Assembly (NCBI GenBank): GCA_965153355.1
Contig: OZ231127.1
Coordinates: 99,820,001-99,884,000, forward strand
DNA length: 64,000 nt
Direction: 5' to 3'
Source: Flaccisagitta enflata
Taxonomy: Eukaryota > Chaetognatha > Sagittoidea > Aphragmophora
The position numbers were made by a program, and so were the translations under genes. Below, piece by piece: positions 31,995 to 42,820 of the stretch (position 1 is the stretch's first letter; each line of letters begins with the position of its first letter). Under the pieces are notes generated by a model that made no database searches, had not been told where the DNA came from, and worked only from the letters and a program-made list of their open reading frames with translations.

Positions 31995-32560
31995 TGTAGT
32001 ACGGGGACCTCTGCCTCTGGCTAGCTCACTGCTACGGGTCCTTCTGCTCTCTGGCTCTGGCTCTCACTGCCTTGCCTCCTCAGCCTCTCCTTCCTCCTGA
32101 TTGGCTGTTGCTCTCTCTCTCCTCTGCTACCTGCCTCATCTTCCCCTTTTGCTCTGCTCTTCCTTCCTGACTTTTGTGTCTCTGGTCTAGCATCTGGCAG
32201 AGGCTTCCTCACCCATTACTTAGGATACACCTCTCACTTCTTCTGCTCATTCATAGGGACCTATGGCTGGAATAGCCATGTCCCAGAGCGTTTAGGGCAT
32301 CCCTTGAGTCTTTCCCTTCCCCTTGGCAGTCATGACAGCGAGCTGCCTTTGCTCTGCTCAGGTCGGCTTATTTCATGAGGGTTCTGGGTCTCGATACATT
32401 TCCCTTTTGCCTAGATTGAGGTTTGGCAGGACACCTATACCCGCGGGCCCTTCTCAGGTCTTCCTTCTTTAGGCAGGGCAGGGTCTTCTTGGCAGGCGAC
32501 TTTCTCTTTTGGTTCCCTTTTGGGCATTCTCCACTGACCCCCTCTTTTCCCGTTATTATA
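31995..32560 (+). repeat. 5' LTR
   Basis: 566 bp, starts TGTAGTACGGGGACC, ends CCCGTTATTATA. Confidence 0.9.
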
Positions 32561-32561
32561 T

Positions 32562-32579
32562 TGGTGCATCGGCCAGGAA
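32562..32579 (+). promoter_or_regulatory. Primer-binding site, tRNA-Gly-like
   Basis: TGGTGCATCGGCCAGGAA starts 1 bp after the LTR. It matches the complement of the 3' end of animal tRNA-Gly(GCC) (TGGTGCATTGGCCGGGAA) at 16 of 18 positions. Glycine tRNA is a known primer for some BEL and gypsy elements. Confidence 0.7.
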
Positions 32580-32811
32580 GCAATCAGCTTCCCCCCTTTG
32601 TTACCCTAAGCTTTAACCCCATCCGCCTGCCAAACCTCCCTAGGAAGAACATTATTTGCTGCCTAAGTCATAGGACTCGGCATTGAGGTGTCTTGACGCT
32701 CTTCACTGTTCTTGCTACTTCTCTTCCTATCTGGCTCAATACTGGCCTGACACTGGTTTGATGGAAGACACCCCCCTTAGGCGACCGACCCATTAAATTG
32801 GAGGCTGAACG

Positions 32812-32913
32812 GCTACGCGGCCATGCGAAAGGCTAGCACCCAAGTAAGCACAGGTCATTAGACTTAGGCCGGAAACAAGCACCTGCTACGCGGCCATGCG
32901 CAAGGCTAGCACC
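32812..32913 (+). other. Duplicated leader motif, possible packaging signal
   Basis: A 29-nt motif beginning GCTACGCGGCCATGCG and ending GGCTAGCACC occurs at 32812-32840 and 32885-32913 with one difference. Each can fold GCTA-CGC...GCG...TAGC. Its position after the primer site is where packaging or dimerisation signals usually lie. Function is inferred. Confidence 0.4.
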
Positions 32914-34139
32914 AGGTCGACCCGGTAATAGATTCCCCTTGGATTGTGAGTAGGACTTACAGCTATCTGAGCTCCTACCTCACACCCCCCTCCATAAGCT
33001 CTGCATGGGCTTGGGCCCAATCTAGGAAGCGGTGCTCCTTTGGACTTGTCTTGTCAGGCTCAGTCACGAGCCCATTTCATTGCTTGATTGTGATTTAGGC
33101 GGAAAGTTAAGTTATAAGACTTAGACTCCACATCATCACTGTCTGACTCATTGGTTGTTTGTTACCATCTCCTTTGTGGCGTAAGTCAGGGGAGATGTTT
33201 GTCTGTCTGTCTGTTTGTTTGTCTGCCCCACTCCCATTCTAGGAGGCCTCGCCTCTCGCCTGGACTTGCCTGCGCTCTATCCACTTTGGTTTTTTGGCAC
33301 TTTTGATTTGGCGTCTTTTGTCTCATCCTACCGCTGGACGGGTCGGCTCTCGATTTTTCATCACTTCTCTCATGTCACGTTAGCGGCGGCGTCGGCTTGT
33401 TGCATCGCTTTGGAGCTATTTCGACAGATTTCTTTAGGTCTGAATTGTGTTGGTCCTGCAGAAAGAAAGAAAAGAAAGGGGAAAAAGAAGAGGAGGGGGA
33501 AAGATCCTCGGCTTTTCCGACTCTCGAGTGCGCGGCCTTGAAATGGGGGGAAAAAGGGGGGAGGAGGAAAGAACGAAAAGGGGTCCGTCCTGGTGGAGAA
33601 ATAAAGGTACGATTGTGTTGTCAACGATGGAAGGGAGGAAATCGGAAAAATGGGGAGAAATAAAACGGCGGCGTTGCGAATTACGAATTGGATGGCTTGG
33701 CTGTCTCGAACTGTCTGTCGCATTGTCTGTCGCATCTTATGTCTGTCTGTCTGTGTTGGCCTGTCTGGCCTAATCGTTTCTCTTTTTCTCTGCGCTCCTT
33801 CCTCTGTCTTTCTCTTCCTATGCCCGTTCTTTAAGCTGTCTGTCTTGGTCTATCTGTCCGTTCGATTCTTTGACTGTGCGTGCTAATCTGTTTGTGTGCG
33901 TAGGTCTATACGTCTCTGTGTGTGCTTCTGTGCCATTCTGTGCGTATTTGCCGCTTTCCTGTCTGTTTCTTGCATGAATAGTAAGGGGGCAAACTGGTAG
34001 AGCTGAACTGCTCCCAGCGCCTATCGTTTTTTTTGCGACCAGATCGATTCTGCGGCTTCGGTCGGGGTCGTACTTTGGAGAAAAAGGGAACAAGCCCAAC
34101 AGGCCAACAGTCGCGTGCTAAGTTACACGGGACTGTACG

Positions 34140-34460
34140 ACTTCATACTACGCGCGGCTGCATAACTTCGTGCTGCATACTTGATGTGCTACATGATTAC
34201 TTGCTACATACTTGCGTACTACATACTTACTTACGTGCTTACGTACTTACATGATGACGTGCTTGCCTAATTACATACTTACATATTTACATGCTTGCAT
34301 ACATGCTGCATACTACATACTTACATACATACATGCTTGCATACATACATGCTTACATGCTTACTTACTTGCATACTTACGTGTTTGCGTGCTTACGTGC
34401 TTGCGTGCTTACTTACATGCTTGCATACTTACATACTTACATACTGCGACTTCGTGCTTC
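34140..34460. repeat. Irregular TACATACTTGC minisatellite
   Basis: About 30 units of ACTTACATAC/ACTTGCATAC with ACATGCTTGC variants, inside the LTR element. Confidence 0.85.
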
Positions 34461-34509
34461 ATACTTCGTGACGTCTGTTCCAGGAGGGGTTGCATTCTGA
34501 ACCGGTGAC

Positions 34510-34893
34510 GAGTGTCCGATGGAAAGTTGACAAAATACCCGATGGTACCCAATGATACCCAAGGGTGCCCAAAAATACCCAGGAATACCCAGGGGTACCC
34601 GAAAATACCCGGGAACACTTAAAAGTGCCCATGTATACTCAAAAATACTCAAAAATGCCCGGGAGTACTCGGGGATATCTGAAAGTACCCTAAAATACCT
34701 TAAGTACGTAAAATGACTTATGTACCCTAAAATACCCTGAAGTACCCTAAAGTACCCGGGGGTACCCTAGAGTGCCTTGGGGTACCTTAAAAGACCTGGG
34801 GGAGTCATAATTTTTAAAACGCGACCTACCGACGGACCTACCGACCGACCTACCGACCGACACGGCAAGGTGTAGAGTCGCGTGCACGCGACT
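34510..34893 (+). mobile_element. F2 element inside the LTR element
   Basis: 10-bp AAATACCC/AAGTACCCT repeats, ACCGACCTACCGACCGAC units, then GGTGTAGAG and the perfect palindrome AGTCGCGTGCACGCGACT (34876-34893) followed by A9. The left border is uncertain: no AACAAGGC start seen. Confidence 0.65.
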
Positions 34894-35012
34894 AAAAAAA
34901 AATAGAAAAGGGGGTTCATTATTCCTTCGTCGTATGCTTGACGCTGGTAAATAGGGGGGGCGAATTGTGGGTTCACATTTTGGGAATACGTCAATTTTCG
35001 CTCATTTCGCGC

Positions 35013-35041
35013 TTTCTCGGACCTGTTGGGCAGCCGAGAAA
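35013..35041 (+). other. Hairpin A in LTR-element interior
   Basis: TTTCTCGG (35013-35020), 13-nt loop with CCTGTTGG, CCGAGAAA (35034-35041). Related to hairpin B at 36801-36849. Confidence 0.5.
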
Positions 35042-35699
35042 AGAAGAATATCGGGAATTTCCTTCTGCTCTGCTTTTATGTTTCGCTTGTTTATTCTGTT
35101 TTCTTAGTCTGTCTGTCCTGTAGTCTGTCTAGTTTGTGTTGCCGGGTGCTTATTTTAATTTTTTTTTTGTCAGTTTTTTTTATAGTTTTGTTTTTGTTCT
35201 ATTTTTTCTATCCGTCCTTGTGCGCTCTTTTCTACCCCCCCCCCCCCCCCATCGTCTCTTCTGTCCGTTTGTCTTATTTGTCCTTTGTCGTCGTGTCTGT
35301 GCCCTTATGTCATGTGTCCGCCTTTTTTTTTTTCTTGGGTTCTTTGTCTGTTTCGCGTGTCTTTTGGGCTGTCTCTTGGTCCACTTTTTTTCTGCCTTGG
35401 TTGGACATCTTCCTCTTTCTATCTTTCTCTTTCTATCTTCCACTTTTTATCTTTTCTCTCTTTTCTTTCTTCTCTTTTCCCTCTTTCTCGCGTTTCCTTT
35501 TTTTTTTTGCCTCTTTTCTCTCACTGTTCTTTCTTTCCCTCTGTTCTCTGTGCTCTCCCGTTTCTCTCTGTCTGTTTACACCTTGGCGGCTCTGCCGGGG
35601 GTGACACTTTGATTTGTCTGTCTTGGTCTGTATTTATCTGTCTGGCTGTTTGCCTTGTTAATTAGTCTCGAACCTGGTTCGGCCCGTTTGCGTCTGGGG

Positions 35700-36190
35700 T
35701 CTTGTCGTGGCTTTTTCTGGTGATGGCGAATACGCAGGCGCGCCCGCACCATTCCCGATCGTTGTCAACAATACAGTGATGGCTGGAAGATTGGGGCGTG
35801 TGGCTCGGAATGATCCTGTACTCTTTCAGAATAAGTGGGTTGGAACCCTGAGTGGCACATTGAACTCAAGGCCAAGGTTGAGAGTTCGAGGCGCCACATG
35901 GAGGGAATCCTATACGCTGGGATATCTGAGCGAAGGTTCGGAATTCCAACATGGGAAACATGCCCACAAGAAAGGGGAAACATGACCGCAAGAATGGGAC
36001 AATTAGGGCGCCTCGATCGCCCACTGTCATAAACGGCCAAAAAAAAAAAAGGGAAAAAATTGGGAATTTGCCCACTGTTTGTCGGGACAAATTATACGGG
36101 ATAGGGGCAAGGGTGCGGCATCGGTGGCGGTGGATATTGAAGACGGCGGCGCTCATGTTTGCACATTACGAACGCGGGGCTCTTTTACTG
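35700..36190. other. Non-repetitive island in LTR-element interior
   Basis: Balanced base composition, unlike the T/C-rich surroundings. A 92-codon plus frame (35707-35985) has normal amino-acid composition but no recognised domain. It may be a captured host fragment or an eroded gene. Confidence 0.35.
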
Positions 36191-36800
36191 TCTGTCAGTT
36201 CTTGTTTGGGTGTCTGGCTCTGTATGACGTCTTTTCTCTTTTACCTTTTCTTTCCTCTTTCCCTTTTCCACTCTTTCCTGTCTTTATCCATCGGCGGACA
36301 TTTTTTTCTGTTTGACATTCGTTCGGTTTGTTCGTTCATTCCTTCGTTCGTTTTTTTTAATTTTTTTTATTTTTTTTGTTTGTCTGTATGTCACGTTCCG
36401 GTGGCTGTCTGTGCAAAGTCGGTCCATCTGGCCATCTCTCTTCTGGCCCTTCTCTTCTGTCTGCTTTGCCTGTCTCCCCCCCCCCCCGGTTCATCTGACA
36501 GATGACCAGCGCGTGGTATATCCACTGTGGATTAATCCCACGCATTTGTCGATATATGTCAGTCTTTGTCGGTTTTGCCTGTTTTTTTTTTTGTTTTTTT
36601 GCTTTCTTATTATTTATCCCGCTTGATTGGTTTGTTTTTATTTTCTCTTGCACTCCCGACGTGCCCTCCTCGATTCAGCGGCTTCGGTCGGAATCAAACA
36701 CCATTGAAAAAAAGGGGAAACGGACGCATACATTTCTTCGCCCCTTATAGATAATAAAATCGTCGGCTCATTTTTTAAAGATACACCCCAATTTTCGCGC

Positions 36801-36849
36801 TTTCTCCAGCTTCTTCGGCCCCGTTGGTTCACCGAAGAAAATGGAGAAA
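36801..36849 (+). other. Hairpin B in LTR-element interior
   Basis: TTTCTCCA-GC-TTCTTCGG, 13-nt loop (with CCCGTTGG), CCGAAGAA-AA-TGGAGAAA: two 8-bp stems with a 2x2 internal loop. Confidence 0.55.
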
Positions 36850-37459
36850 ATAGTTAAATCTACACTATTTCGCGTTCATGATTCACGTTCGCTCTAATTT
36901 GTCTGTCCCCTCTTGGGTTGGTGTCTTTTCGTTTATTCGTGATTGTCTTCCTTTCTGCCTGTTTCATTTTGGCAGTTTGTCTCTCTTCTCTTTGTCTTCT
37001 GTCTGGTTTTTCTGTTCTCCTGAATTTGGTCAGTCCGTCTGTTTGGGGATGTTCATTAAATCCTAGCGACTGGATTATTTAAATAAAAATATATCCAGTC
37101 AATCGATAATGAACAGCCGGCTCGTCCCTCTCGTCCCTTTTTTTTTCTGTCTGGTCCGTCTGTCTATGGTGTATGTTGTTCTTTTCGACTGTCTGTCTGT
37201 CTTGTGTCTTTTTGTTTGTTTTCCCTGTCTGTCGGTTTTCCCTCTTTGTGCTATGCTTTGCTATACTTTGTTTGTTCGCTCGTATGTTTCTCTTTCGCTT
37301 TGTTTTTGTCTGTCTATCCCATGGCGACTCATCCATTTCGGGCCATATTCGTCCGTCTAGCTGCAATCGTGGTCTGGATATTTGTCTATCTGTCCTCTCT
37401 CGGGTGGTTTTGTTTTAGATAGATGTATGACGGTTTTGTGCGTTCGTTGCGCGTCCTTT

Positions 37460-37790
37460 TTATTTTATTATTATTATTTTTATTACTTTTATTTTTATTT
37501 TATTTTTATTTTATTCTATTTTTTTTTGTCGTTTTATTATTATCATTTTGTTGTTATATTGTTATTGTTATTATTTTTATTATTGCTGTTATTTTTTTTA
37601 TTATTGTTTTTGTCATTGTTGTGTTTGCTGTCGGTGTTATTATTATTGTTGTCATTGTTGTCGTTGTTATCATTGTTATTGTTATCATTGTTGTTATTTT
37701 CGTTGTTATTATTGTTATTGTTGTTGTGATCATTTTTTTTTGTTTTATTGTTTTTTTTTATTGTCGTTGGTGTTATTTGTTTAGTGTTGG
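37460..37790. repeat. ATT/GTT trinucleotide-like tract
   Basis: About 330 bp of TTATTATT, TTGTTATTG and TTGTCATTG units inside the LTR element. Confidence 0.85.
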
Positions 37791-38950
37791 TGTTTTTGTT
37801 TTTGTTTTTTTTTCCTGTCGCGTTACGTTGTCTTGTTGTTGCTTGGCTGTTGTTGTTATTGTTCTTGTGTTTTGCGGGACATCGCCGCGTTGTTTCTTTG
37901 TTCGTCTCTTTCCCTTTCTGTCAGAGTTGTGGTGTTTGCCTATTTTGTTTGCCTGATCTCCAGTGGCTGCGGTCAGGAGATGTCTGTCTGTCCGCGTCGC
38001 CCGATCCTCTTTTTCTTTGTCAGGTCAGTGGGTCTGTCTGTATTTTGTTTTCTGTACTGTATCTGTCGTGCTCTGGTTTTCGTCTTTTTGGCAATATTTG
38101 GCGGCACAGATTTACGCAGATGTTAGAATCCCTTGTATCGACTACACGATCTACGACGCGGGCCCCGAACATTCGACTTAAGGATTTGCGACGCGACGCG
38201 CGCCTCTACTTTGGGACTCAATTTCAGACTCGACTACGACGCCGTCGCCGCTTGCGTTTGTGTCCTTTGTTTCTGTTTGTTTATTTATTATTCTCTGCCT
38301 CTGTTTCTTCCCCTCTCTTCCCTTCTCTCTCTCTATTCTTCTTTCTTTTCTTTTCTTTCTTTTCTTCTATTTCCTTTCGCTCCCTCTTTTTCCTCTTTTG
38401 TTTTTTTTTTCTCTTTTCTTCCCTCTTTGTTTCTTTCGCTTGCTATCCTTGGCTCTTTCTTCTCTTTTCTTTTTTTTTTCTTTTTTCTTTTCTTTTTTTC
38501 TCATTTTGTTCTTCTCTGTTTTTGTTCTTTTCTCTTTCCGTTCTTTCTTTCTCCTTCCTTTCTTTCTTTTTCCTTCCTTTCTTTTCTTTTCCTCTCTCTA
38601 CTTCTTTCCTCTTTTCTTCCCTTGTCTTTGCTTTGCTTTGCTCTGTTTTTTCTCTCTTCCCATTGTGTTTTTTGTTTTGTCTTGTATTGTTGGTCGCGTT
38701 TTCTTTCGTTTGGTTTTGTTGTTTTTTGTTTGTTTTTGTTTGTGTTCTGTTTTGTTTTTTCTGTTGCTTTCCCCTTTGTTTTGCTGGTTTTGGTTACGTA
38801 CAACTATGTACGTGATGATTATTTCAATTGTAATCCAGCGTTGGGGCTTGGCTCTGTCAATGCCCTTACATTGACTGATTCTCTGATCATTTGTGTTCTT
38901 TCTGTATCTTAGCATAGCATCGTCTTTCAATTTGCATTAGGCGTGTTGAC

Positions 38951-39565
38951 GTGGACAATGTCCACTGGACATGCGTTACGTGGTACCTTTCCCTTGGGCA
39001 CATCGAGGACGCAGATAACAAGTTGCGTTCTGGCGGCATCATGGACCGTATTATGGACCGTATCGTGGGGTCTAACGTTTTTACGGTCAACCCATGGATG
39101 GCATTTTGTATCGTAATTATCATGGTGGACAACGTCGTCGACATCTTTCCCGTTTCCGTTTGGGTTTTGATTGCGTTGGGGTTTGTTTGTGTTCTCGTTG
39201 CTTGTGCCTACAAGCTTATCACATTGTTTATGCTGTATTGCTGTATTCGTGGTGGTGCTTTTTCACTTTTTCCGTCCATCATTGATTATGCGTTGATATG
39301 TACATTCGTGGGTTGGTTGGGTAGCTGGGTGGTTTTATCTTTCGTGTCATGCTGCCGTCATCTTTCGCTTTGGTTTTCCCTAAATTCGTCATGGGTCCAT
39401 TTTTGCCCCCCCCCCCTTTTTTTTACTGGCGCTGGTGTGGTTTCGTATTTGTCGTCATTGCGTCACACTTTTTTTTTTTTTGGGAACATGTTATTTTTTT
39501 TTCTGTGCCTCGATGTTCTTATAAACGGGGTTCTTAGTCAAAGAAGGGAGTGTGTCTTGTGGTAA
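38951..39565 (+). CDS. Doubtful hydrophobic ORF
   Basis: 204 codons with three to four hydrophobic stretches (for example VWVLIALGFVCVLVACAY). It lies in T-rich sequence, where such frames arise easily. No family recognised. Listed only because it is the longest frame of mixed composition near the 3' end of the LTR element. Confidence 0.12.
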   Translation: MDNVHWTCVTWYLSLGHIEDADNKLRSGGIMDRIMDRIVGSNVFTVNPWMAFCIVIIMVDNVVDIFPVSVWVLIALGFVCVLVACAYKLITLFMLYCCIRGGAFSLFPSIIDYALICTFVGWLGSWVVLSFVSCCRHLSLWFSLNSSWVHFCPPPLFFTGAGVVSYLSSLRHTFFFFGNMLFFFLCLDVLINGVLSQRRECVLW

Positions 39566-39949
39566 TTGTTCCTCCCTCCCTGTGTTTCGCTCAATTTGGA
39601 CCCGTGGATTGACGGCCCATGTGGTGCGCGCACCTGGGGTCCTTGCTTTTGTTTCATACCTGGGACACATGGATTTGGATGTTTATCTATTGGAGCTTTG
39701 TGGCAGTGTTGGCTGGCTACACACATTGACAAAACTGACGACTAGAGTCCAGCCTGTATTTGCCTGGCCCAGAGCCAAACCATACGGGCAAGGACTCATG
39801 GCGAACACTGCTTGCACGCATACTGTTGGCCGAGGGTTTGGATCTCAGTCAGCTTGGTGCGTTTGCTCTGCACATCTCGCCATATCACTGAGGGGCTCAG
39901 GTTTAGGTTTAGGCTTAGATTTTTGGAGGTTTAGATGCCGAGGACGTCG

Positions 39950-39971
39950 TCTTCGTGAGAGGGGGGGTAAC
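39950..39971 (+). promoter_or_regulatory. Polypurine tract of the LTR element
   Basis: GAGAGGGGGGGTAAC immediately upstream of the 3' LTR; expected plus-strand primer site. Confidence 0.75.
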
Positions 39972-40537
39972 TGTAGTACGGGGACCTCTGCCTCTGGCTA
40001 GCTCACTGCTATGGGTCCTTCTGCTCTCTGGCTCTGGCTCTCACTGCCTTGCCTCCTCAGCCTCTCCTTCCTCCTGATTGGCTGTTGCTCTCTCTCTCCT
40101 CTGCTACCTGCCTCATCTTCCCCTTTTGCTCTGCTCTTCCTTCCTGACTTTTGCGTCTCTGGTCTAGCATCTGGCAGAGGCTTCCCCACCCATTACTTAG
40201 GATACACCTCTCACTTCTTCTGCTCATTCATAGGGACCTATGGCTGGAATAGCCATGTCCCAGAGCATTTAGGGCATCCCTTGAGTCTTTCCCTTCCCCT
40301 TGGCAGTCATGACAGTGAGCTGCCTTTGCTCTGCTCAGGTCGGCTTATTTCATGAGGGTTCTGGGTCTCGATACATTTCCCTTTTGCCTAGATTGAGGTT
40401 TGGCAGGACACCTATACCCGCGGGCCCTTCTCAGGTCTTCCTTCTTTAGGCAGGGCAGGGTCTTCTTGGCAGGCGACTTTCTCTTTTGGTTCCCTTTTGG
40501 GCATTCTCCACTGACCCCCTCTTTTCCCGTTATTATA
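39972..40537 (+). repeat. 3' LTR
   Basis: 566 bp; five transitions relative to the 5' LTR, four of them at CpG/TpG or CpG/CpA positions. Confidence 0.9.
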
Positions 40538-40912
40538 AATCAGGCCTCTAAAACCCCAAATCAAACCTCTCAGACCCCAAATTAAACCACTCAGACCCCA
40601 AATCAAGCCTCTCAGACCCCATATCATTCCTCCCAGACCCCAAATCTGACCTCTCAGATCCCTATTCAAGCCTCTCACACCTCAAAGCAGGCCTTTCAGG
40701 CCCAAAATTAGACCCAAAATCAGGCATTTCAGACCTCAAATCAAGCATCTCAGACCCTCAAACCAGCTTCTCAAACCGGAGCAAATTGTCCTATACGGAA
40801 TCATAGGTCATTGGTCCCTCCTGGACCGCTGCCCCTCTCATCATCTCCTTCCCACATGCACTAACTAAGGGGCATCGGGTACCGCTGACCATGTAACGCT
40901 TTTGCGACTATT

Positions 40913-41373
40913 TCATATCATCTTTTAACACAAAATTGGTTTCAGTTGTAACTAGTTCAAACTTCGGCCTCTAAAATTCCCCCTTTTGTTCGTCAGCAAT
41001 TTTGTTTGAAAGGTATGACACAAGCGATGTTGTTCTAACCTGTTTACGAAAACTCCCGGTACTGTCTTTATAAACAACAAAGTTCAAAAGAATGGTTAAT
41101 GTGTCAGTTTGATGGATCAATGTGCTAGGTCCTGATTCTTATCATATGGAGCTTTGAAGAAATTGACCTGTCCAAACTGGATTCAGAAAAATCTGGAAGG
41201 CCGGGGTAGGTGGGGGCATGAGGGATGGGAGCATGGCACAATCAATGTTACAAGAAATTTTGGTGAGGTGACACATGAGTTTCAAAATACTACAACCCCG
41301 CAAAAACGGACGTCAAGGGACCATCAATTTTTACCTGTCATAGACGGATTTCTGTCATTGCCATTATATGAGA
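40913..41373. other. No gene; weak repeat D similarity
   Basis: 41045-41150 resembles part of repeat D (AACAAAGTTCAAAAGAATGG; TTAATGTGTCAG). The rest is unassigned. Confidence 0.35.
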
Positions 41374-41895
41374 TAACTAGTCATCCAAGGATCGCACATG
41401 GTCAGCGGTACCCGATGCCCTGCTTGGAGTGATCAAGTGAAGTAGTGGAGTGAGAGCAGGGCAGCGGGCCCAAAGGGCCAATGTCCTGTAGGACACAGGG
41501 GTGAATTTCGAGACGTCCTGAGGTGGATTTGAAGTCGGGATGGCGGAATTTAGTCCAAAAGAGCAGATTTGAGGTTTGAGGGGCAGGCCGCAGGCTTGAG
41601 GCCTAGAGGACAAATTTTAGGCCTGAAGAGTTGATTTGAGGCCTGGAGGGTGGATTTGAGGTCTGGAGGGCTAATTTGAGGTCTTGAGGGCAAATATGAG
41701 GTCTGGACTCTGGAGAGCTAATTTGAGCTCTCGAAGGCTAAATTGAGGTCTGAAAGGGCTAATTTGAGGGCTCAGAGGGCTAAGATCAGGCCTGAGACTG
41801 CAGACTTGAGGGTCCGATGGCCAAGGGGGGAGCGGAAGGACGGACGGACGGACGGAAGGACGGAAGGACAGACAGACGGAAGAACGTCTCAAAAG
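41374..41895 (-). mobile_element. F1 foldback element (copy k), inverted
   Basis: Reads in reverse: CATCCAAGGATCGCACATGG, GGTACCCGATGCCCTGCTTG, then CCAATGTCCTGTAGGACACA. Then come GAGGGCTAATTTGAGGTC-type units and GGACGGACGGACGGAAGG. The far GGGCAGC end is missing. Confidence 0.75.
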
Positions 41896-41962
41896 AAATG
41901 ATCTGAAGGGACCAAGATTTTCTTTCTGTTTTAGGCGGATTTCCATCACTCTTGGATCCGTT

Positions 41963-42258
41963 ATGATGCCTGAAATCTGCCCTCTCAGGCCTGAAACCTG
42001 TCCTCTCAGGCCTGAAACCTGTCCTCTCAGGCCTTAAATCTGCCCTCTCAGATTCAAGGCCTGAGAGGGTAGATTTAAGGCCTAAGAGGGTAGATTTCAT
42101 GCCTAAGAGGACAATCGTCAGGCCTGAGAGGGCTGGGGGGGGACTAACCGACAAACAAATGGACAAATGGACAAACAAAAGTCCTCCTGTGTTCTACAGG
42201 ACTTCGGGACTTCAGCAACGGGTATCCCTGACCACATATTGGCCTTGGGCGACCTGTT
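41963..42258 (+). mobile_element. F1 foldback element (copy l), right half
   Basis: CTGCCCTCTCAGGCCTGAAA units, GTCCTCCTGTGTTCTACAGG, a shortened right end, and tail CAACGGGTATCCCTGACC...GGGCGACCTGTT. Confidence 0.7.
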
Positions 42259-42382
42259 CAATCGTTAATCCATCCCTCAATTCATCCATTCATTCATTTA
42301 ACAGTTCATGAATCTATCCATCCATTCATTCATCCGTTCATCCATTCATCTATTCATCTATTCATTCATTCATTCATTCATC
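42259..42382. repeat. (ATTC)n/(ATCC)n tract
   Basis: CATCCATTCATTCATTCATC-type repeats. Confidence 0.9.
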
Positions 42383-42594
42383 AGTACCATGAGCGTGAAC
42401 ATCCGAAATACGGGTAAAATTAGGTAGGAGGTATTTGGGGGCTAATTTGTGACGAATGCGAAAGAGATGCATCAGTTTGAAATACTGGACACGATCAGGA
42501 ATGCTCATCCAATTAAGATCACGTAAGTTTTTTAAGTCGACATGTCCTCTAAAATCCAAACCAAGAACAAACCTCACCATCTTTCGTTGAATCA
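42383..42594 (-). repeat. 212-bp duplicated internal LINE fragment
   Basis: Matches 43470-43681 (one mismatch found), a stretch inside the LINE RT-domain tail. It is embedded in ATTC/ATCA repeats on both sides and has no LINE 3' end of its own. Confidence 0.9.
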
Positions 42595-42820
42595 TTAATC
42601 CATCAATCAATCCATTTGTTCATCCATTGAATGAATGAATGAATGAATTTATTTAGAAGCAAACACAAATTACAGCGCAACACGTGTAAGGAGGTCTGTT
42701 TCAGGGATAGTCTGTGAAAATCTTAGCGATTTTTTTCCAACAGAGTCCCTTTAGAGGTTATTCAAAAAAATGAATTAAGATCGTAAAGTAAAAAATAATC
42801 GTAGTAAATCAGTTCCGTAA

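Larger units (their letters stand above)
31990..40542 (+). mobile_element. LTR retrotransposon without recognisable gag-pol (LARD-like)
   Basis: Two 566-bp direct LTRs (31995-32560, 39972-40537) differ by five transitions and no indels. A 5-bp duplication AATCA flanks them (31990-31994, 40538-40542). A primer-binding site and a polypurine tract are in place. The 7.4-kb interior is T/C-rich and non-coding as far as I can see: no RT, integrase, protease or zinc-knuckle motif in any frame. It would depend on proteins of another element. Ends are TG...TA, not the usual TG...CA. Confidence 0.85.
31261..40912 (+). mobile_element. Outer F1 element (copy j1) hosting two insertions
   Basis: Left end at 31261 (GGGCAGCAGCCCTGAAGGGG, GACCTATGATTCCACATAAG). 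Minisatellite pieces lie at about 31960-31994 and 40538-40770 (CAAATCAGGCCTC type). The right end is at 40775-40912, ending TTTTGCGACTAT. The split halves are rejoined only if the inner F1 (31325-31924) and the LTR element are set aside. Confidence 0.75.

Noticed and set aside
35026-38912. Plus-strand frames of 100-355 codons rich in Phe, Leu, Cys and Ser
   Set aside because: Caused by T/C-rich simple sequence; overlapping frames are open simultaneously and there is no domain.
41317-41955. Similar ~50-bp segments flanking F1 copy k as a long TSD
   Set aside because: Only partly alike, with many differences; too weak to call by eye.
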